Shown in pieces: positions 53,454 to 62,000 of a stretch of 64,000 nucleotides of DNA. Made by a program: the position numbers and the translations under genes. The number at the start of each line of letters is the position of its first letter. Position 1 is the stretch's first letter. The stretch is from Halarcobacter sp. (lineage in GTDB: Bacteria > Campylobacterota > Campylobacteria > Campylobacterales > Arcobacteraceae): the NCBI RefSeq assembly GCF_963675975.1, contig NZ_OY780939.1:2666001-2730000 (forward strand), written 5' to 3'. The notes under the pieces were generated by a model, which saw only the letters and a program-made list of their open reading frames with translations, had not been told where the DNA came from and made no database searches.

Positions 53454-55345
53454 TTTTTATCTTTTAGCTTTTCAGTTACTTCACCTGATATTAGAGTAAT
53501 ATTTTTATCTTGTAAAGATTTAATATCTTCCTCTAAATTAACAGATGTAGCTATTAATTCAATATTCAATGAGTTTTTTATCATATTTAATGCATATAAA
53601 TTTTCACTCTCTAGTATTTCTTTGTTAACTTTGATATATTTAGGTTTAATAAGTTTTAAATAGTTGTAGTCTTGACTGATTCCTAAAAAATTGAAAATAG
53701 CAAGGTCAAACTTATAATCTTTAAGTAAATTAACAAATACAATACAATTAAAATAGTTTTTAAAAAAAGATTCCTCTTCTAATTCAAATATAATATTTTT
53801 AAAGTTATTTGTGGAACTGAACATTTTATTTAGTTTCTCAAATGGCATATTTTCAATGAACCTATTAGGAATTTGAATTGTTACTATTTCATCTGACAAT
53901 TTTAAATCTAAAACTTTTTTTATAATCTTTAAATAAACTTCTTCTAATAAATCAAGTTCAATAACTAAAGCGATAAATTCTCCATAAGCGTAGTTTTTAT
54001 CTTCTGTTTTAATTTCAAAACTAATAGTATTATATATTGTCTTATTTGTATTTAACTCAACTATTTTTCTAAATAAAAGATTGAAACTATCATTTTTATT
54101 TGCAAAATTTATAATTTGCCTAAAATCTTTTTTAGATGTTGAAATATCTTTTTCATTTAAATAATATTCTTTATTTGTATTATTTATCTTTGAGTTTAGT
54201 ATTGTAAAGTCAATTTTACTTAAAAACTTACTATTTGTATCTAGATTATTATATGAACAAATGCCAATAGAAAACTTTATATCACTTTCATTATAGTTTT
54301 TTTTCATAATTTCTGATAAATTTATAGATAACTCTTCAGCCCATTTAATTACTCTATCTTTATTTTCTCTAGGTAAAACAATAATAAATTCTCCTGCTTT
54401 TGTTCTTGCACTAAAACTTGAGTTATTATTCATCGTAATTTGATTTAAAAAATTCGTTACACACTTAATTACTTCATCTACACTTTCATAGCCAATTTTT
54501 TTATTTAATAAATCAATTTTGTTTAATACTACGGTGATAATAAATCCACTATTATTTGTACTATTTTCATCTAAATATTCACTTATTTTAAATATAAAAT
54601 AATTTCTATTATATAGTTTAGTTAGTTGATCTATATATAGTAATTCTTTATTTCTTTTTAAAATTTCATTTGCTTGGTGAAACATATTTTGTATTTTTTC
54701 AATCATTTTATTTATACTGATAGTTAATGATTTAAACTCTAAAGTAAAAGGTATTTTTTCTTGAAAAATAAAATTATTATTCATAGCACAATCACTTTGT
54801 TCTTTAATCATAATTAATGGTTTTAAAATTGTTTTAAAGAAAAAAGAAATTATTAATAACACAAAAATAAATATTGCAACTAAAGTAAAAGATAAACTTA
54901 CAAATATTTTATATAATTGCAAATAAAGTGTATCTCTATTTGCATAAACTTCAAGTGTACCAAGTATTGACCAGCCCTGAGATACTGTTGATGAAGAGAA
55001 AATTTCATCTATACTAACAAAATTTAAAAACCATGTCGGCACATTATCATCAGTATCTTCTTTTTTTATTCTTTTATATACAATCTTTTCTTCTAGATTT
55101 TTAAATAAAATTTTTTCATAATTTCCATTATCAAAACTTGCATTTAAAACTGTTTTTATTGTACTCTCATCAAATTTAGCATTTGTTATAGAAAGACTAA
55201 TATTAGATACACTATTTTGAACATTTTCATATAGTGATTTTTGTGCAGAGTCTTTTATTTGATTAAAACTTATTGTTAAAATTAGAACAAAAAGTAATAT
55301 GAATATAACTGATAGTAAAATTGAAATTTGCCTAAATAGACTCAT
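53450..55345 (-). CDS. lapD: LapD-like c-di-GMP receptor (degenerate GGDEF-EAL)
   Basis: This 631-residue inner-membrane protein matches LapD in layout. TM1 is at ~8-28, then a periplasmic domain (~30-150) with LEVYANRDTLYLQL, TM2 at ~150-172, a HAMP, and a GGDEF domain (~235-390) whose motif is degenerate (KAGEF). An EAL domain follows (~400-630) without the usual EAL triplet (SFEIK). So it should bind c-di-GMP rather than make or break it, and its periplasmic domain would hold LapG. It overlaps the lapG gene by four bases. Confidence 0.85.
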   Translation of the reverse strand: MSLFRQISILLSVIFILLFVLILTISFNQIKDSAQKSLYENVQNSVSNISLSITNAKFDESTIKTVLNASFDNGNYEKILFKNLEEKIVYKRIKKEDTDDNVPTWFLNFVSIDEIFSSSTVSQGWSILGTLEVYANRDTLYLQLYKIFVSLSFTLVAIFIFVLLIISFFFKTILKPLIMIKEQSDCAMNNNFIFQEKIPFTLEFKSLTISINKMIEKIQNMFHQANEILKRNKELLYIDQLTKLYNRNYFIFKISEYLDENSTNNSGFIITVVLNKIDLLNKKIGYESVDEVIKCVTNFLNQITMNNNSSFSARTKAGEFIIVLPRENKDRVIKWAEELSINLSEIMKKNYNESDIKFSIGICSYNNLDTNSKFLSKIDFTILNSKINNTNKEYYLNEKDISTSKKDFRQIINFANKNDSFNLLFRKIVELNTNKTIYNTISFEIKTEDKNYAYGEFIALVIELDLLEEVYLKIIKKVLDLKLSDEIVTIQIPNRFIENMPFEKLNKMFSSTNNFKNIIFELEEESFFKNYFNCIVFVNLLKDYKFDLAIFNFLGISQDYNYLKLIKPKYIKVNKEILESENLYALNMIKNSLNIELIATSVNLEEDIKSLQDKNITLISGEVTEKLKDKN

Positions 55346-55944
55346 ATTTTATTCTCCCTAAAATTTTTCATTAATGTATCCCATTTTTTATGAGCAGATG
55401 TTTTCTTACCATTTTTTAATATATTTGGATTGAAGTTATAAATTGGTGTCAAATCAGTTCTTTTTGATGCTTTGAATATTTTTTTATTTACACTATCTAA
55501 AATTAGAGGTTCAGAATTAGGTGTTTTAAAATAAGAAAGTACCATATGTGCTTCTTTTGAACCTTTTAATCTAACATAAGATAAAAACATCTTTTTAGAA
55601 GACACACCTAAATGTTTTAACACAAGATATTTTGCAATAACATAATCCTCACAATCACCTTTATCCCGTGCTAAGAACTCATAAGGACTTGCCCAATAAT
55701 CACTTACTCCATAAATATCTTTATCATCACCATAGGGTACATAGTTGAAGAAATCATTTACTATCTCTAACTTTTTCTCTTCGCTCTTTTTTGACGCTCT
55801 TTTTATAGTTCGCTCTAATGCTACAAATCTATTTTTTGCAAAACGCTTGTATTTTTTCTCTACTTTTTGTATAAGAGAGGAACTACTAAAACTAGCAGAA
55901 GAATACGATAAAGCTAAAAATAGGATAATAATAAATATTTTCAT
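55342..55944 (-). CDS. lapG: LapG-like periplasmic cysteine protease
   Basis: This 200-residue exported protein is a bacterial transglutaminase-like cysteine peptidase of the LapG group. A signal peptide covers ~1-20. The catalytic triad is visible: Cys in RDKGDCEDYVIAKY (~residue 98), His in KEAHMVLSYF (~133) and Asp in LILDSVNKKI (~149). LapG cuts the adhesin near its N-terminus when LapD releases it at low c-di-GMP. It lies 63 bases after the adhesin gene and is coupled to lapD. Confidence 0.9.
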   Translation of the reverse strand: MKIFIIILFLALSYSSASFSSSSLIQKVEKKYKRFAKNRFVALERTIKRASKKSEEKKLEIVNDFFNYVPYGDDKDIYGVSDYWASPYEFLARDKGDCEDYVIAKYLVLKHLGVSSKKMFLSYVRLKGSKEAHMVLSYFKTPNSEPLILDSVNKKIFKASKRTDLTPIYNFNPNILKNGKKTSAHKKWDTLMKNFRENKI

Positions 55945-55981
55945 TCAACTATTGTATCCAAATTATTAATTCAAACTTTAT

Positions 55982-56009
55982 AAAAAACCTAGAATATACT
56001 AGGTTTTTT
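55982..56009 (-). terminator. Intrinsic terminator after the large adhesin gene
   Basis: AAAAAACCTAG and CTAGGTTTTTT pair perfectly over 11 bases with an AATATA loop, overlapping the adhesin stop codon. The same sequence works on both strands; on the minus strand it would partly separate the adhesin from lapG. Confidence 0.8.
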
Positions 56010-59000
56010 AACTCGTTATACCATCTGAAATATCAGTTTGAACTTTTACTTTTACAGAAGAATCATCTGAATTTATATAAATATCATATCCTGCTTCTAC
56101 TGTACTAGTTGTCCAATTACCTTTTAATTGAACTTCATCTTCATTTGTTCCTGATATTTTTAGCTCATTACTACTATCTGTCATATTTAACACATCTTCT
56201 AAGGATAAATTTAGTAAATCATTTGCACCAGCTGCACTTAAATCAATCTCATTTAAATTTTTTGCACTAGTAATATCATCGATTTTATCAAAGTCTAAAC
56301 TCATTCCTTCTTCAAGTTTAAATGTACCTGAAACCTCTGAAAGATTTAATTCAAAAGAACTAGACACTTGATTTGAAATAACTTCTGGAGTAAATGAATT
56401 TCCATTTTTGTCTATTTCTTGTGTCCACACATTTACATTTACATTATTAACTGACTCATCATGAGAAAGTTGAATATTATTAATCTCATCAAATGTAATA
56501 CCTTCAATTGTCCAACTAGTACCATTCCAACTTGTATTTGAACTTAAATCTGTACCATTTTCAAGTCTAAATTGTGCTGATTCATTTAAACCGATTAATT
56601 CTAAACTCATAGTTTCACTGCCATCTACATCCTGCATATTAGCGTTTAGATTTAAATCTACCCAAGAAAATGCCTCTCCAAAGGTCATTGTTGGATCTAT
56701 TGTTATATCATCAGCAACTGCATCAATTTTTCCTGTTACATTTACTTCCAATGCTTCTGATGTAGCTAGATTTTCTTCACTTACAGTAAATTTAGCCTTA
56801 AAATCAAATTCGCCAGACCAATTTTCTGGAGCATTAACATATATTTCAGGTAAATTACCATCACTTGAAGCTGGAATTAACCATTTATTTCTTGAGACAT
56901 CATTATCTCCACTAATATTTGGTGTTAAATCAAAAGCTGTCCCAGTTGTAGTTCCTATATTTGTAGCCATTACTAAAGAACCATTATCAATATACCAAAC
57001 TGTAAAGTTATTTGGTACTTCATCTAAAATAATATTCCCTAATGTTTCTGAGCCATCCTCAAATGTACCAGCTGTTATTTCAAGTTTTACTGGATTTGCT
57101 AAACCTTCTTGAGAAACATCTTCAGTTCCAACAGCTGTAACAACTTGTGCATTCAACTCTACATCTATTACAGGAGTTACACTAATAGTTTTAATTTCAG
57201 ATGAATCAAGAGTAACACTACTTCCTGTTTCTATATTTTTAACACTTACCTCAAAGTTAACATTACCATCCCTATTAGATGCAGGAGTATATACTAAACC
57301 ACTAATTGGAGTATCAACTACAAAATTATCTGCAACATCTATAGGTGTAACTGTAAATGTACCATCATTATTATCAACAATATTGTACTTTCCTGAAGTA
57401 TCAGTTAATGTTCCTTTTAGGCCTCCACCAGTTGAAACATCTACCCAAGTTTCAGTTATTTTTATAGTCATACTATTTCCAACAAGCTCTGTTTTACTTC
57501 CATCATTTGGATTTGATAAAGTAATAGTTAAAGGAGTTGTATCATCTTCATCAATATTATTTGCAGAAATATCTATAGTCATTTTATCTGTTACAGGAAT
57601 AATATTTTCTACATAATTAAGTATTTCTGTTCCTTCTCTAAAAGTTCCTCCATCATAAGTAGAAATAGTTGCAGTAAAAGTCATTTGCCCATCTTTATCT
57701 CCACCAGTATTCATATCATTTGGTGGAGTTACTATCACATTTGATAAGGCTGCTTCAATATCAGCTTCATTACCATTTCCAGCTACAACATAGAAAGTTT
57801 CCCCATTTTGTTCATAAGAATAGCTATAACCAGAAACAACTGCACCTGTTGGAAAACCAGAAATTGTAACTGCATAACCACCTGAATTAGATGTACCACC
57901 ACTATTTATTACATCTATTGACTTTCCTAAATTATAAATAACATCATTTGTACCATCATTATTGTCTTCATAAATAATTGCTGAGATTGCACTTAAATCA
58001 AATAATGGAGGTGTTCCTGGTTCTGTTCCCGGAGTGTAATTTTTTTCTATTGTTATAGTCTGTGATGCACTTTTTACTTCAGCATTAATATCTTGAGTAT
58101 ATGTTGTAATTGTAATATCTCTATTTTCAAAGTTTGCACCTTGATTTACTATAAACTTAATACTCTCAAGTGCACCGTCTAAATCTAAGGAATTATCAGT
58201 TGGATTAGAAATAACCCAGATACCATTATGCTGACTTCCACTATATCCATAATATGTCGCACCTTCAATTGAAACACCCATAGGAACACCTGAAATAACA
58301 ATCTCTTGGACAGTTTCACTACTATCTTGATCAGCACTTGATGTTGTTACTGTAACAGTAAATTCAGAATTTTCTTGATTAACTGTTACTGTTGAACCTG
58401 AAATACTTACATCTCCTGAGTTTGGATTAATACTATCAACAACTAAACTAGGTGCATCTGTAACCGCTTGTACATTTACTGTATGTGTATGGGTAAAGTC
58501 TTTTGTATCTGTTTTAATTCCATTAGTATCTGTAACTGTATAAGTAACTGTTAAATCAAAATTATCAGAACTATCTGCATCATGTGTTGTAGTATTTTTA
58601 GTATAAATACCATTTTCCCATTGTGCTTGTGTTAAAATATAATAGTCTGTGCCACTTATATCTGTTGTAGTAAGTTCTGTAGCCATATTTGAATCAGCAT
58701 ACAATTTAAATCCAAGAGGTAAATCACTAGCTAAAATTTTAACTGCATCTATTGTTTCAACACCATTTCCATCATTATCTGTTAAATTTGGAGTAATATT
58801 TATCTTATTTGATCCTCCGTCTACATCTTCATAAATTGTTGAAGATGTTGAAACAGATAAATCATCAGCAATTGGATCTACAAAGAAGTTTACAGTTTGA
58901 GTATTATGTGTTTTACTATCACCCTCTCCTGCTTTTTCCGTAGTAACATAAGTTAAATCAAAACTTGCATCTCCACTAAAGTTTTCTGGAAGATTTATTT

Positions 59001-62000
59001 TGATTTTCCCGTCCTTTATATCACTTGCTTTTACAACATATTGATCATTTTCTATATAATATGGACTTCCAGAATCTATAATAAAGCCTGCTGTTAATTC
59101 AATTTTAACTGTAAGTTCTTCTGTACTATCTAAAGCATCAAGAGCAGTTGAATCTAAATAAATATCTTTTAAATTAAGTTGTGAATCCTCTGATATACTT
59201 ATATCTGAATTTAATGTAGTTCCAACTGGTGCATCAGCAATATTTTTTACAACAACATCTATATCTTTCGTCTGCCATGCACTTGTATTACCCAGACCAT
59301 CTTGTGTTTGAACATCAACTTTTAAGGTAAAGTCTGCATCATCATTATATACTGGGATAATAACTAATGGTGTATCATTATCAAAATTATTTATTGTAAT
59401 TTCATTACTCGATATAGGTTGTTCTACACCTCCATAATAAATTTTTGCATCAGTTGGAATATCAGCAATTTTTACATTAAAGCTTTCACTTCCATCTTCA
59501 TCATCAGAACTTACTTTAATATTTAAAGGAATTGCATTAGCTATGTCATCTATTGTATCGCTTGGACTATCTGAACTATTTCCATTAGACCTACCTGCAT
59601 CTTCAAATCCTACTGACTGTTCTACTTTGATAGTTGCTAGATTTGGAGTAGGTGTTACTGTAACTTCAAAATTAACACTATCACTCTCTTCTATTCCAGC
59701 TATATCAGTACTATCTACACCTTTATCTATTGATGATAATGTAATAGTTCCACTCACTTTCCCACTCCAGTAGTCAGGAAATTTCATACTGAAGTCTGGA
59801 TCAGCTACTTTATTGTCATTTTTATCAAATGTTAAAGTATACTCATCATTAACATCTTTGTATACTTTTACATCAGTTTTATTACCAATAGTAATATAGA
59901 TAAAGTCAGGAAGAGATTTTCCATCTTGTTCTGTTAAGCTAATAGTATAACTTCTCTCCTCTGAGCCATCTAAATCAAAAATAGAATCTGTATTACCTAC
60001 ATTTGATGTTCCACTTGTTGCAGTTAATAATGCTTTTAAATCTAAAGAAGTCTCAGATACTGTACCACTTTGAGGATTAGAATTATTTTCTACAATATCA
60101 TTAAATACTATAGTTTTTGTTACAGTATCTACGGAATCAACTTGAGAGTTAGTTGTTCCATCCCAGTTCAATGTAAAAGTATCAGTAACTGGATTAATTT
60201 TAACAGTCATACTTTCTGTTGTTTCATTTTCAACTTGACTTCCATAAGTATTTGTGTCTAAAGGTTTATCACTATCATCTACTTCATAAGATGTTACACT
60301 TATATTGATATCAATATCTGTATCATTATCTTCTGCATGTTGAATTTGTAATCCCTCATACTCTGTTTTTGTAAGATATAAAACATTAGTACCACTTGGA
60401 TTTGATGCTGTAATATCTCCATGATGGTAAGTATAATCTATATCTGTTCCGCCTGATGTTTGAACCATCACAATTTTTAACTCTTGATTAGTTGAATTAA
60501 TTGTTGCTAAATTGGTTCCATCTGCTTTAAATACATTTGCACCTGTTACACTATTTCCATTTGTAAATGTTAGAGTTATCTCTCCGTTTCTTTCTGGATT
60601 GTCTCCTGTATTATTACTATTTTGATCTGTGCTACCTGTTTGTTCTACCCCATCATCTATAGATGTATAATCTTTATCACTATCTTTTGATAAAGTTGGA
60701 GCTTTTAAATCTAAAGGAATTTTATTACCACCTTCAGCATTATTACCTGTTTTAGAATCAGTATAAGTTGAAGCATCTTCATACGATAGTACATCTGATA
60801 CAGGAATTGAAGGAGCATCTGCAACAGGTTTAACATCAATATTAACTCTACCTGCTGCTGTATCTCCATCAAAATCACTCACTGCATATTCAAACCAAGG
60901 TTTTGCACTATAATTACTATAATCTGCATTTGGAGTAAAAGTTACCGTACCATCACCATTATTTGTTAATGTTCCAATCTCTATATTACTATCATTTGGA
61001 TCAGTTACTCTTATTGTCTGAGTATCAGTAGTATTTAGTGTTGTATAAGTTGTACCATCGCCATTTACTCTAACTTGAATTTCACCATCTTTAAAGTTTT
61101 CAGGAGAGATTACAATATCTAAAGAGTTATCTTCATTAACTTCAACATTTCTTGTTTCATTATAAGGTAAAGAGTCATTTACTTTTACTTTAAATTTTAC
61201 TGTATCACTTGTTTGCCCTTGATCTGTAATCTTAAAACCAAATTCAAATGTTAAATCATCATCATTTATAGAGTTTGATGAATCTCCTGCAATAGGATGG
61301 TCAATATTTTTATATTGAGTATATGTATAACTATCTTTTGTAGTTGTACCATTACTAATATCACTATTTTTATTTAAAACTATTTCAAATACTTTATCTG
61401 AATCTGCCACTACACCATTACCTACATCAGAACCTACATATCCAATAATTTTGTTACCTATAGTTTGATAATTAACTGTTTGTCCACCAGCTTTTAAATT
61501 TCCTAATCCATAATCTGTAGTACTAGTGAAATCTCCTTGATAAACTTTTGTTGTATTTTCATCAAAAGATAAAGTATAGTTGTTATCAGGATTATTTGGT
61601 TTTTGAATACCTAAAGATTCAGTTGCTTCTATTTTTGTATTTGGATTAGTTACAACAAAATCATCTTCATCAACTTGTGCATTCGTTGGATTGCCAAGAA
61701 TTACACCATCTAAAATATTTCCTGTTACACTATCTTGTGTATCTATTCCTAAAATATCATAAGGATTACCAGAAGATTGAATAAAATCAGTGATAGTTAA
61801 TATATAACTTTCATCATTATCACTAATAAAATCATCAATGGTACTATTTGTAATAGTAATGCTATTGGTAGTATTACTAAACTCAACTGTTACTGTACCA
61901 TTTTGTGTATGAGATGTACTATAATCAGCATTTTCAGTTTCATCGCTACTATATGTTAAAGTTACAGTAAGTTTTTCACCAGTTGGAATATTTACATCTA